DNA of 39,445 nt, from positions 1-39,445 of the forward strand of contig CANQQO010000011.1 of NCBI GenBank assembly GCA_947625965.1. Reading direction: 5' to 3'. Positions 25,601-31,977 of the stretch are shown piece after piece. A program made the position numbers and the translations under genes. The DNA is from an uncultured Oscillospiraceae bacterium. Its GTDB lineage: Bacteria; Bacillota; Clostridia; Oscillospirales; Oscillospiraceae. Every line of letters starts with the position of its first letter. Position 1 is the stretch's first letter. The notes under the pieces are model-generated. The model searched no databases. It had not been told where the DNA came from and saw only the letters and a program-made list of their open reading frames with translations.

Positions 25601-27283
25601 GGCAACACCTATTGGTCCTACATGAACCTGAACGGTCCCACCGGCGGATTGTACCTGGTGAATCTGGAGACCGGCGCGGCCTCCGAGCTGGGCACGATCG
25701 TGGACGGGACAATGGTCACCTCTCTGTATACCATCCCCGCTCCGGAGCCCCAGGTCCCTGCCACGGTGGAGGTCGATGGCCTGGTCTTCGATAAGGACAC
25801 CGTGGTGATACCGGCAGGGGAGAATGGGCAGTTGAATGTCCACGTCCTTCCCATCAGTGTCCGCCAGGTGGATACCGAGCTGACCTGGACCTCCAGCGAT
25901 CCTTCCATCGCGACGGTGGATGAAAACGGCTTGGTCACCGGCGTTGCGTCCGGCGTGGTCACCATCACGGTGACGGACGCCCAGGGCCATACCGCCACGA
26001 TCACCGTGGTCGTGCCTGCGGAGGGCCGGAAGATCTTCGCCTATGACGAGACCAACGGCCAGTGGGTCAGCTTCGACGAGACCGGCGCGCCCACCGTGGA
26101 GCGTGCGGACGAGCCGGACGAGGAGCGGCTGAAAGCCTCCTACTATGTCCAGAGCCAGGACGTGATCTACGCCTACGGCGAGGACGGCGGCTTCTACGCC
26201 ATTGACCCCTACACCTTCCAGCGGACCCAGTTGGGCCAGGTGACGTTCGGGGAGTATGAGCATTGGGATGGAGAGACCTACCCCATCGTTCCTGTGGACA
26301 TGGCCTACGATTCGAGCACTGGGAAGATGTACCTGGCGGCAGAGGCCATGAGCGTGACCGAAAACGGATTCTATGGTGCCCATGCGTACCTCTATGAGGT
26401 AGACCTGGCCACCGGCGCGCTTACGCCGGTGCTGGATACCGAGGAACTCCTGTTCGGCAACCTGTTGGCCCAGAATGGGATGCTCTACACGATGGATGTC
26501 TTTGATTCCGGTATGTTTACCGTCATCGACCCGAATACCGGAGCAATGACGAAGGCTGCGCTGGTGCAGGGCTATTGGAGCGAACCCACCAGCAGCATCA
26601 GCTTCTATGTGGACGAGCTCACCGGCACCATTTACGCGATCCGGGACTATGCCGGCGGCGGGATCTATGGCAACGGCGACACTCCCGAGCCCTACCTGTA
26701 CGTCTTCAATATGAACGACGCCAGCCTGGAAGAGGTCTTCGCCATGGCCGGAGATGCCTACTACAACGGCGTCTTCGTCCGGGAGCCGGTGGAGGACCCG
26801 ATCCTTCCCAGCCAGCCCACGCCGCCGAGCCCGGATGAGCCTGTGAATCCGCCCGTGATTCCGCCTGTGGATCCGGGCTACGAGATCACCGACGGCAATG
26901 GCGACAACTGGAACGGCACCGGCGATTCCGGCCTGACCTTCCAGGCGAACGGCCCCGCTTCCGGCCTGATGGGCATTTATGTGGATGGCAAGCTGGTGCC
27001 TCCCGGCAGCTACACCGTGAACCCCGACGGTTCCGTGACGCTGTCTCCCGCGTACCTGGCCACCCTGACCAGCGGCGCCCATACCATCACCATTCAGTAC
27101 GCCAACGGCTCCGCCACCGGCACCTTCACGGTCCGCGGCACCGGCGCGACCCACGATTCGGCAAATGACACCCCCAAGACCAACGACACCGCCCTGCCCG
27201 CCCTTTGGGCCGCAGCCCTGGTGTTCTCCGCCCTGGGTATGGCGATCCTGGTTCCCGGCGCGAAGAAGTACCTGAAGAAGTGA
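19631..27283 (+). CDS. Giant secreted S8 subtilase with BIG2 domains and wall-sorting signal
   Basis: 2550 residues. Start taken at TTG 19631: AGGGAGG lies 8 nt upstream and a textbook signal peptide (KKWTKLLALLLALCLVLPLV) follows at once; an in-frame ATG at 19562 sits directly on a G-run and would add 23 non-signal residues. A propeptide-like region (about 50-170) precedes the catalytic domain with Asp230 (IIDTGLDTDH), His307 (GDHGTHVAG) and Ser637 (SGTSMASPQ). A PA-like insert at about 450-560 separates His from Ser. Then come Fn3-like domains, three BIG2 Ig-like domains (about 1393-1475, 1721-1802, 2041-2130) and, between them, propeller-like repeats of the DG-LY-ID--TG type. The tail has a Pro-rich linker (about 2393-2413), an X2-like domain and TPKTND plus a hydrophobic segment and KKYLKK, a sortase-type signal. 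Monocistronic. Confidence 0.93.
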   Translation: MKKWTKLLALLLALCLVLPLVPSAVADANAPARGAKLPQNTRPASGGVTVTEIEDPGYDLTRDLTDTSDFTRDETDPYEMVRAIIVFDEPALLDEGYSANEIAQYGAQVISASRAINTRQETIIDRINQAVSSAMAQDGIMPIAQEPLEINYRYNVLFSGVSMTVPYGAMGAIQKVDGVARAFVAEHYSVPEDMSGTAQPYTSSSTKMVGAPQAWDVGFTGEGMRIAIIDTGLDTDHPAFAGGGLPENSSYLTKDDIADVLDELHASEAYRNLTVDDLYYSDKVPFGFNYVDATLDVTHDNDQQGDHGTHVAGIAAANQTAESEVVGVAPDAQILVMKVFGTEGGAWMDDVAAALEDCFWLEADAVNMSLGQDSGFSVSGDEWMDEIFAKVADHGMILAVAAGNSTSAAYGNATRTNKNPAQYPDNGIISSPATYAGATSVASCDNAAYQTTAFEVAGVKYPYVEYYEVALPFAGLTKGAETKDLPYILVPGKGSEADFASLGKEVEGKIAVIERGGLDFTVKQENAFDAGAIAVIVYNNTDAALDTAMADAGVLPNVIVPKATGDAMKAAAVDGVGTVTVYRDPITINDPHGGKMSEYSNWGVAPDLTLEPDITAPGGNIYSTLTDGTYGYMSGTSMASPQLAGMAALVLQYLRQEHPELSESELHTVAEALLMSTAAPIMETGTLPYSPRWQGAGLAQVDKAVTSPAYLTISSGEGKEKTPKASLGDSTSGVYSFTFTLNNLSDQPHTYTMSATLLTDQYQTLEGVDYMTETGHALVDSQVAFSGGNSVTVQPNSSISVTATVTLGAQDMAYMKDHYANGIYVDGFVTLKASDPEDPDLGMPLMGFFGEWSQAPAFDTGWWWDLMNNEVTYERFPHALLNDNGIPLGVNPYMDERTDPKHNVVSPNGDFYDDGLIDIYVSLLRNAKELIFTWKDSDGTPLHTATYPYARKTTYNQTYGQQIPIFLSDVVSFGTATMFDFTKDGVPLPNDSVVTLEISAKLDDGDDVVDQTLKPITVTIDTEAPTVVEGSAYQENGELHIKVQDNQYIAAVIPVTDSGSGAKYYPVDNEPGQPIEVVVDLAGLNSSFQLAVCDYAYNETYYTVTLEDPATFDFDSWYAFRYKSWLQDDFGLSGTTYYNGWYTFKPENSETMYFHSPSFQLGELDVVAAEYVDGYLLGIDEMGAVFSIQPGAWDRTEVGAVGPYSALDMALDYTDETLYVLAGNEEGEQYLLVLDPLTGSVTKETKITGAPSELLTLAAADGKLYTVDADLKDASLYTIDKTTGKVTSVGKTGVATGVEVTDYDWDTESMVTTVEGFHQTMAVDHDNDNALYWLFYKEVTNPDGYTQTPTGQLLSVDKGSGAATKLTDNVAAAEMTGLMIPSKNCPDILPDDTKPTELTLSMDSLDLVAGSQGVLSAIPTPYYADLTDLTWESSVETVATVDKGLVTALTPGTTVVTAKCGDAEATCVVTVITIEGELYFYEGTAMYQWAEIDVSDPADGSYIEESISPAYSITAAAYDGNLVYAYDAQGNFYHLDPATLNGEKFGSVQGSITGMAFNPVDGELYGLLEESFGDFWDSYQVYTLIRISKFTGEYERVAVLDDQDAYQYNYGIAIDPDGTFYFGVTNDYFTIVAVKATLEGDTLTVLDSQPVGLVALNVRGSMTYSTESEALFLVDDNGMLLWIRPSDLKGVYVGGIMGLDLIAEGTCMNLGLLELKDPGLPEEKAVSATAPEEIQLVAGGTAPVVVDVKPWDATSAITYKTADGSIATVDEFGVVTGVAPGTTTLTITVDGMTLTVKITVLASGGYLHGMAVQEFSGMPLGMWINFPDADPSMGSMDNNDLYETETSVYAGAYYNGKIYAYIQSPNEDGDYYSYFGTFDLNDDYAMELISRMEYSIMDMAFDYTRGALYAVESGGKLLEIDLKTGETVVVGDTGHSMVSVTCDDHGQLYAISTDGTLYRVDGVTGAATEIGPTGLTSCSGYQSMLYDFNSGNTYWSYMNLNGPTGGLYLVNLETGAASELGTIVDGTMVTSLYTIPAPEPQVPATVEVDGLVFDKDTVVIPAGENGQLNVHVLPISVRQVDTELTWTSSDPSIATVDENGLVTGVASGVVTITVTDAQGHTATITVVVPAEGRKIFAYDETNGQWVSFDETGAPTVERADEPDEERLKASYYVQSQDVIYAYGEDGGFYAIDPYTFQRTQLGQVTFGEYEHWDGETYPIVPVDMAYDSSTGKMYLAAEAMSVTENGFYGAHAYLYEVDLATGALTPVLDTEELLFGNLLAQNGMLYTMDVFDSGMFTVIDPNTGAMTKAALVQGYWSEPTSSISFYVDELTGTIYAIRDYAGGGIYGNGDTPEPYLYVFNMNDASLEEVFAMAGDAYYNGVFVREPVEDPILPSQPTPPSPDEPVNPPVIPPVDPGYEITDGNGDNWNGTGDSGLTFQANGPASGLMGIYVDGKLVPPGSYTVNPDGSVTLSPAYLATLTSGAHTITIQYANGSATGTFTVRGTGATHDSANDTPKTNDTALPALWAAALVFSALGMAILVPGAKKYLKK

Positions 27284-27300
27284 TCCCCCACGAATCGAAA

Positions 27301-27326
27301 GCCGCCCACCCGCAAGGGTGGGCGGC
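27301..27326 (+). terminator. GC-rich hairpin after the subtilase gene
   Basis: Perfect 11-bp stem GCCGCCCACCC / GGGTGGGCGGC with a GCAA loop, 18 nt after the stop. No T-run follows, so it is a 3'-end stabiliser or the first of three stacked hairpins rather than a full terminator. Confidence 0.6.
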
Positions 27327-27331
27327 GAGGC

Positions 27332-27382
27332 TGTCAAAGAACTCCCTGTTTTCACTTCAAGAAAACAGGGAGTTCTTTGACA
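27332..27382. repeat. 22-bp perfect inverted repeat
   Basis: Left arm 27332-27353 (TGTCAAAGAACTCCCTGTTT then TC), 7-nt loop, right arm 27361-27382 exactly complementary. Much longer and more perfect than a normal terminator stem. It lies between two other hairpins; function unknown. Confidence 0.9.
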
Positions 27383-27387
27383 ATCTG

Positions 27388-27421
27388 ACAGGCCGTTTTC
27401 CTTGAAAAATGGCCTGTTTTT
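27388..27421 (+). terminator. Rho-independent terminator of the subtilase gene
   Basis: ACAGGCCGTTTT / AAAATGGCCTGT stem of 12 pairs (one G-T) with a 6-nt loop, ending in a five-T run. Third of three hairpins in a row. Confidence 0.8.
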
Positions 27422-27496
27422 ACAATGCTCTTTTGTCCGCTTCTTCTATGTAGTCCAGGAGAAATATCCCTGGCATTGCCGGATCGCGGCGGGGGA

Positions 27497-28717
27497 TCAG
27501 TTTTTGGCCGGGGCGATCTCACCGGGGGTGCCCAGGAACTGCCAAATCCAGCCGGTGAGTACGGAAAGCACCGCCAGAAGCAGAACCGGCACAAGCAGCG
27601 CGGCCGTAAGCAGAAGCGCGCCGACCCACCCCAGCGCCGAAAGATGCTGGCGGACTGTCCGCCCCAGCAGAGGCAGCGTCCGCAAACCCGGCGCGGTAAA
27701 CAGCAGAAAAAGCGCCACCGGCCCCAGAGAAAACCACAGTCCCAGCACCATGAATCCGGTAGGATAACCGTGAACGCCGCCGGCCAGCCGTTGAGCCAGC
27801 TCCATGTCCCCCTGGGCGATCACCGCCCGCAGCCGGGGATTGCGTTTCATCAGCCAGGCGGAAACCCGGGCGGCGTACTGCCCCGCCGGGCCCTGGCGGA
27901 CCTTCTCCCTCAGGGCGCCGTCAGGGGTGAAAATAGAAGAGGGGAAATGGGCGGTTACCACATCCTCCCGGGACTGAGGAGCCGCGAAGAAGGTCTGCTC
28001 CTCCACCTGCGGGATCCCCAGGGGATTGACGAAGTCATTTTCCGATGCAAAACGGGTGATCCCCTTCATACGCTCCGACAGATCGGGGACCTCCCGCCGA
28101 AACTGGGCCAATGCCTCCGGAGAAAAGCCTTGCGCGTCGAACCCCATGACAGTCACCTGCCTGCTGGCCCGGAGAGCGGCGAAAAACGCTTTGTTCCCAC
28201 CCTTCGAGTGCCCCGATACCACTAGCTTTGCCCCGGGATGCCGGGCGGCGACTCGCTCCAAATAGTTCAGCGCCTCGGCCTGCTGGCGGGAGGCAAAGTC
28301 GCCGGAACGGACGACCGTGCGAAGAACGTCGCCCTGGGCGTTGTAGGCGCGGTAGGTATTGGTCTGCGGCAGGCCGGACAGGGCCGTCCCATTATCCAGC
28401 CATTCATTGTTTCGGGTCCCCTGATACACCAAATGCACCGTCCCGTCAGGACACAAAATGGTACACGCATAGACCGGCTCAAAGACGATCTCCTCCAAAA
28501 TTGCCCTCGCCGCCTCCTTCTCCGGCCCCGACAGGGCGGCGGAGAGCACATCCAGAAATACAGACTCCATGGCCGACCAGCTCATGGGCCGAAGCCGCCG
28601 CGCCCGCTTCAGTCTTCGGACCGCCTCCGCCAGATCGATCCCCTCGGCGCCGCCGTCCAGGCGGCCCATGAGGTAGGGAAAAATGTTAAAAACCGCTTCA
28701 ACCGCCAAAGGCTCCAT
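27497..28717 (-). CDS. DUF2974-type alpha/beta hydrolase (putative lipase) with C-terminal membrane anchor
   Basis: 406 residues. VVSGHSKGGNKAFFAA carries the nucleophile elbow GHSKGG typical of DUF2974 (class 3 lipase-like) proteins; VYQGTRNNEWLDNG is the matching upstream loop. Candidate acid and His lie further on (SENDFVNPLG; VTAHFPSS). Two hydrophobic segments near the C-terminus (about residues 318-340 and 365-395) suggest membrane anchoring. ATG 28717 is 7 nt from GGAGG; the adjacent ATG 28720 is also possible. It overlaps the end of the upstream gene by about 20 nt, so the pair is co-translated. Substrate unknown. Confidence 0.82.
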   Translation of the reverse strand: MEPLAVEAVFNIFPYLMGRLDGGAEGIDLAEAVRRLKRARRLRPMSWSAMESVFLDVLSAALSGPEKEAARAILEEIVFEPVYACTILCPDGTVHLVYQGTRNNEWLDNGTALSGLPQTNTYRAYNAQGDVLRTVVRSGDFASRQQAEALNYLERVAARHPGAKLVVSGHSKGGNKAFFAALRASRQVTVMGFDAQGFSPEALAQFRREVPDLSERMKGITRFASENDFVNPLGIPQVEEQTFFAAPQSREDVVTAHFPSSIFTPDGALREKVRQGPAGQYAARVSAWLMKRNPRLRAVIAQGDMELAQRLAGGVHGYPTGFMVLGLWFSLGPVALFLLFTAPGLRTLPLLGRTVRQHLSALGWVGALLLTAALLVPVLLLAVLSVLTGWIWQFLGTPGEIAPAKN

Positions 28718-29276
28718 CATTTTCCCTCCAATTCAGCCACTCTACGGAATAGTCCTCCCCCAGTTCCATGCGTCCCCGCAGCAGCGGCTCGGGCTTTTTT
28801 GATGCCTCCGCCGGAAGGTAGTGCAGATCGATGTCCGCCAAGAAGCGGGCCTTCTCCATGGCGTCCCGGAGGGCCTTCGCGTCCTCCACCCGGCGGGCGG
28901 GGTCCGCTTTTGTGTAGATCGCGCAAGTGACTGCCGAATCCCGGCGGGAGATATACTCGGCAAAAGAGGTATCCGCGGGAGGACTCTCTGTTACGTCCCG
29001 GTTCGGCATATTCTCGATCGTCACCGGTCCAAAGATCGGCTCCGCCAGCTCAGCCAGTGCGTCCTGCACTTCCGCGCGGTACTTGACCGCCAGATAGTTA
29101 TCCGCCACGGAACCGTCGGGAAACACCCGCGCCGTAACGCTCGCCCCGCCCAGCTCCGCGGCGGAGACCAGCGCCTCCCGGAAATCGGAGTACATCGTCT
29201 CCGTTCCCCATTCCAGGAGGGTAAATTCGCCTCCATACTTCTCCTCAAGATACCGGATCAACGCCTCTGAGGTCAT
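28698..29276 (-). CDS. Unknown protein, partner of the DUF2974 hydrolase
   Basis: 192 residues from ATG 29276, which has GGAGG 7-8 nt upstream; six earlier in-frame codons overlap that site. No signal peptide, membrane segment or known motif was recognised. It is acidic, with an alternating alpha/beta look (for example EALIRYLEEKYGGEFTLLEW at the start and a final SVEWLNWRENDG). It is first in a two-gene operon with a near-consensus promoter and a palindromic site. It may be a regulator or immunity-type partner of the hydrolase, but the sequence does not show this. Confidence 0.75.
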   Translation of the reverse strand: MTSEALIRYLEEKYGGEFTLLEWGTETMYSDFREALVSAAELGGASVTARVFPDGSVADNYLAVKYRAEVQDALAELAEPIFGPVTIENMPNRDVTESPPADTSFAEYISRRDSAVTCAIYTKADPARRVEDAKALRDAMEKARFLADIDLHYLPAEASKKPEPLLRGRMELGEDYSVEWLNWRENDGAFGG

Positions 29277-29294
29277 AAACGCGCCTCCATTCAT

Positions 29295-29310
29295 TTATTT
29301 ATATAAATAA
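29295..29310. promoter_or_regulatory. 16-bp perfect palindrome at the transcription start
   Basis: TTATTTATATAAATAA, perfectly self-complementary, directly downstream of the -10 box and so covering the predicted start of the hydrolase operon. Typical operator position. Confidence 0.6.
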
Positions 29311-29338
29311 GTATACTTCCTTTCGCGGCTCCTGTCAA
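29310..29338 (-). promoter_or_regulatory. Near-consensus sigma-A promoter of the hydrolase operon
   Basis: Minus strand TTGACA (29333-29338), 17-bp spacer, TATACT (29310-29315). The strongest promoter in the window, which makes the adjoining palindrome a likely repressor site. Confidence 0.85.
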
Positions 29339-29751
29339 GTTTTCGCCATTTAATTGCACGGCGACAGTGCCGGCTTTGCGGGGCCCTTTTTCTTCATCCT
29401 ACGGAGACGGTGCCGCATATCGCGCGTGTTCCGCCGGAGCATTCCTAGTTACATTTTGTTACTTTTCTCCAGTTGTGCCAGAAAAGGTCCAGTTGTGCCA
29501 AACTTCTTGATTTTTGGAAAAGAAAGTGTTATATTTCCATTGAGAGGAGAAGCTGTAAAACATTTCATTTCCCTTTTCGTCGGTATCAGCGTCCAGCGGA
29601 AGATCATTCCGCCCAGCGACGCGGCATGGCCGCTCCCCTGATAGCAGAAATGAGGTGATTCCAATGGGCTGAGTGACCGCTTCCCACCCCGGCGGCGGAG
29701 GCCGCTATACGAAGGAATGTATCGATCACCGAATGAAAACAGAGAAGGTAA
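29339..29751. other. 413-bp region without a confident gene; contains a promoter
   Basis: Holds two direct copies of CAGTTGTGCCA (29470-29480 and 29490-29500) just upstream of a promoter-like pair, TTGATT (29507-29512), 17 bp, TATATT (29530-29535), reading right. Downstream a GAGAGGAG is followed by an open stretch ending at 29641 (…VKHFISLFVGISVQRKIIPP) but it has no good start codon. The transcript would lead into the gene at 29752 with a 200-nt leader. Could be a small RNA, leader peptide or regulatory leader; undecided. Confidence 0.45.
29507..29535 (+). promoter_or_regulatory. Putative sigma-A promoter
   Basis: TTGATT - 17 bp - TATATT, with two copies of an 11-bp direct repeat immediately upstream at 20-bp spacing (activator-like arrangement). 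Nearest confident gene downstream starts at 29752. Confidence 0.5.
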
Positions 29752-30165
29752 ATGATGAAAATGAAAAAGAGTTGGAAAATTTTCTTGTGCGTCACAGGGC
29801 TGATCGCCGTAGTTGGGCTGGCGATCATGGGTTACATCTTTACCCGCCCGGACGGGGAAGAGGAAATATGGACGTACTATCCCCGTGTGCACACGCAAAT
29901 CAAAGAAATTCGGGAGGAAACCTTGCCAGACGGGACCAAATGGCGCTACTTTGTGGGCCAATGGGGGACCTACGGCATCGAGTGCCATGTCTGCCTGGAC
30001 CCAGTAACGGACTATGGCGACGATCAGGACCTGAAAGTGGGGGACGACGTCCTGGTCATTTACGACGAGTACCGGGTAGAGGAAGACGGGGTCTATCTCT
30101 TAGAGCCGGGCCATGTCTACATTCTAAACCGGGAACGGAACAGCGATCCGAATAGCCCCGTATAG
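29752..30165 (+). CDS. Small membrane-anchored protein of unknown function
   Basis: 137 residues. One N-terminal hydrophobic helix (about residues 9-30, IFLCVTGLIAVVGLAIMGYI) preceded by Lys residues, then an acidic extracytoplasmic domain with EEIWTYYPRVHTQIKEI and VGDDVLVIYDEYRV, which has the look of a small beta-rich domain. No lipobox. GAAGG lies just upstream; ATG codons at 29752, 29755 and 29761 are all possible, the second having the best spacing. A stand-alone gene; function not recognised. Confidence 0.7.
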   Translation: MMKMKKSWKIFLCVTGLIAVVGLAIMGYIFTRPDGEEEIWTYYPRVHTQIKEIREETLPDGTKWRYFVGQWGTYGIECHVCLDPVTDYGDDQDLKVGDDVLVIYDEYRVEEDGVYLLEPGHVYILNRERNSDPNSPV

Positions 30166-30241
30166 CCTCCGATCTGGACCACGATTTGGAGTCTGAGCGC
30201 TTTTTGCTACCAGATACACAAAAAAGCAGGAGATAAAAGAT

Positions 30242-30646
30242 ATGAATATGACGACGATTCCTGAACATTATTTGGAGCTGGCGGAATATGCCCAGAAAAT
30301 TTTCGCTGCGGATGCGACGGTGGGGATGGCTGTTGTTGTAAGGACTGCCCAGGGCGAAATCCTGGGATTTCCCGACATGGCAGACGGTCCGTTTCCTGGC
30401 TTTGACCGAGCCACGGAGGAGGATCGGTTTCTGCAAACCCTGACCCGCCAAGGGCAGACGAAGATTTGCCGGGGCCTGTGTATGACCCGCGGCGGCGAAT
30501 TGGATATTCCTTCCGCCAACCTTCGCGAAAAACTGGAAGCGCTGGATCCGGCCAATCTTGAAGCGGAGTTTCTGCTCTGCGGAGGCGCCGGATTTCACGT
30601 CAGAACGCTGGGAGCCATGCGCCCAAGGGCAAAAGAGAACCTGTAA
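30242..30646 (+). CDS. Small unknown cytoplasmic protein
   Basis: 134 residues with GGAG before ATG 30242. Reads MNMTTIPEHYLELAEYAQKI at the start, then VGMAVVVRTAQGEILGFPDM, CRGLCMTRGGELDIPSANL and EFLLCGGAGFHVRTL. No signal peptide or membrane segment. The length and the GMAVVVRTAQGEILG strand pair vaguely recall cytidine-deaminase-fold proteins, but the His/Cys-Glu and CxxC zinc motifs are not seen, so no function is assigned. Followed by a terminator 40 nt downstream. Confidence 0.65.
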   Translation: MNMTTIPEHYLELAEYAQKIFAADATVGMAVVVRTAQGEILGFPDMADGPFPGFDRATEEDRFLQTLTRQGQTKICRGLCMTRGGELDIPSANLREKLEALDPANLEAEFLLCGGAGFHVRTLGAMRPRAKENL

Positions 30647-30685
30647 GGGAAGGACCCAGGCTCCGTGAGCCAGCGGATCAACCCC

Positions 30686-30722
30686 CCAGGCCAGGGACCG
30701 TGAAGATCCCCGGCCTGGTTTT
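30686..30722 (+). terminator. Rho-independent terminator (copy A of a duplicated hairpin)
   Basis: CCAGGCCAGGGA … TCCCCGGCCTGG stem with one mismatch and TTTT after it. A 17-nt stretch (30689-30705, GGCCAGGGACCGTGAAG) recurs on the opposite strand in the hairpin at 34001-34029. Confidence 0.75.
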
Positions 30723-30772
30723 GCCAATGTCTGCGTCCCCCGCTGACGGTTTTTATTATCATTTTAGATTCG

Positions 30773-30801
30773 TTGACTTTTGTGGAGTCGAAAGATATAA
30801 T
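30773..30801 (+). promoter_or_regulatory. Sigma-A promoter of the ABC exporter operon
   Basis: TTGACT (30773-30778), 17-bp spacer, TATAAT (30796-30801). Because transcription would start near 30808, the ATG at 30802 cannot be the start of the next gene. Confidence 0.8.
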
Positions 30802-30837
30802 ATGATCAGCCGAGAAAGAGATAGGAGGGAGATCGAA

Positions 30838-31977
30838 GTGGGTCAGCTATTTTTCGGTTCCTTAAAACGGCACATTTTGGGCAACAAAGCTGTGAGCGCG
30901 ATGTTGTTTTTGGGGGTATTTGTGGCTGTGCTCTGCATCAGCATCATTCTCGGATATGCGATGAAGCAGTATTCCTATTCGACCTCGTCCCCAGAGTATT
31001 CAACGGTCACCGTCGAGCCCGGCGTGGAGCTGCTCTCCGACGTCCGATCCTTCCCCCAGGAAATAGACGCGCTGTTTGGATCGGATGTGTCGAATGTCCT
31101 CTATCTGGTCAGGGAATCTCCGAGTAGCGTCCTCATCGGCTGGCAGGGGTCGGAGCCGGACCGCTGGTTTCCCATGGTCAGCGGACGCTTCTTTAATGAG
31201 CAGGAGCAGCGGGAGGGGGCGAAAGCGGCCTACATCTCTTACGAGTATATTGGGAAAATCCCGGAAAAAGAGATCGAGCTGTTTTCAGATACCTATGAGA
31301 TCATCGGGACGGGGTGGATCGCTACATTCAATATTCGCAGCGGCATTTCCGATCAGGCGCAGGCGGTCCTCTTTCCGGAAAAGGATCTTTCCCCCGAGGA
31401 GCAGGCAAACGTGGAGGAGACACTTTTCACCATCCTTCCATACAAAACCTTTCTGCAAAATGCCTCTCCGGCCCTGATCCTCGTCCATTTTGACCACGCC
31501 TCCCGGTCGGACCTGCTGAGATACAGCGAAATTCTGCGCTCCCGTTTCCCCGATTCGCAGATCAGCTTCGTAAGCAAGGACTCCGACAGCTCCTATAACT
31601 TCAATAACCAAAACGCCATGATCGGCGCGCTGTTTCTGGGCGTGGTCGCCTGTATCACGATCGTCCAGATCATGGAACAGTGGCTTGCGTTCTACAAAAA
31701 AGAGATGATGGTGTATCGCATCTGCGGAATGCGGAAGCGCGCCTGTGTTCTGCTTCTATGGGGCCATTGGGCGATCGTGTTCATTGCCGGCTCGATTGCG
31801 GCGGTTTTGGCCCACATCCTTTGTTTTCCCATACTGGAAGTGATAGACGCGGACGCCGCCCCGGCCATTTGGCCGCTTTTGATCGTACTGCTTCTGGTGT
31901 ACTTGGCGACCATTCTGCTGACCGGGAAAAAAGTCAGTAACCTCTTGCAAATTCAGGACAAAGGTGGACTGCAATGA
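30838..31977 (+). CDS. ABC transporter permease, FtsX/MacB-like (1)
   Basis: 379 residues from GTG 30838, with AGGAGGG 8-9 nt upstream; in-frame ATGs upstream lie on or before the promoter. One N-terminal membrane helix (about 20-42), a ~220-residue extracytoplasmic domain, then three membrane helices (from about 262, 303 and 343), the FtsX topology. The MVYRICGMRKRACVLLLWGH loop between helices 2 and 3 is the FtsX-type coupling region. Forms a pair with the next permease and the ATPase. Substrate unknown; such systems expel or sense peptides, lipoproteins or antimicrobials. Confidence 0.82.
   Translation: MGQLFFGSLKRHILGNKAVSAMLFLGVFVAVLCISIILGYAMKQYSYSTSSPEYSTVTVEPGVELLSDVRSFPQEIDALFGSDVSNVLYLVRESPSSVLIGWQGSEPDRWFPMVSGRFFNEQEQREGAKAAYISYEYIGKIPEKEIELFSDTYEIIGTGWIATFNIRSGISDQAQAVLFPEKDLSPEEQANVEETLFTILPYKTFLQNASPALILVHFDHASRSDLLRYSEILRSRFPDSQISFVSKDSDSSYNFNNQNAMIGALFLGVVACITIVQIMEQWLAFYKKEMMVYRICGMRKRACVLLLWGHWAIVFIAGSIAAVLAHILCFPILEVIDADAAPAIWPLLIVLLLVYLATILLTGKKVSNLLQIQDKGGLQ

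Noticed and set aside
29673-29751. Small reading frame beginning MTASHPGGGGRYTKEC upstream of the gene at 29752
   Set aside because: Continues out of frame through the next gene as a shadow and has only a weak start context; not called as a gene.
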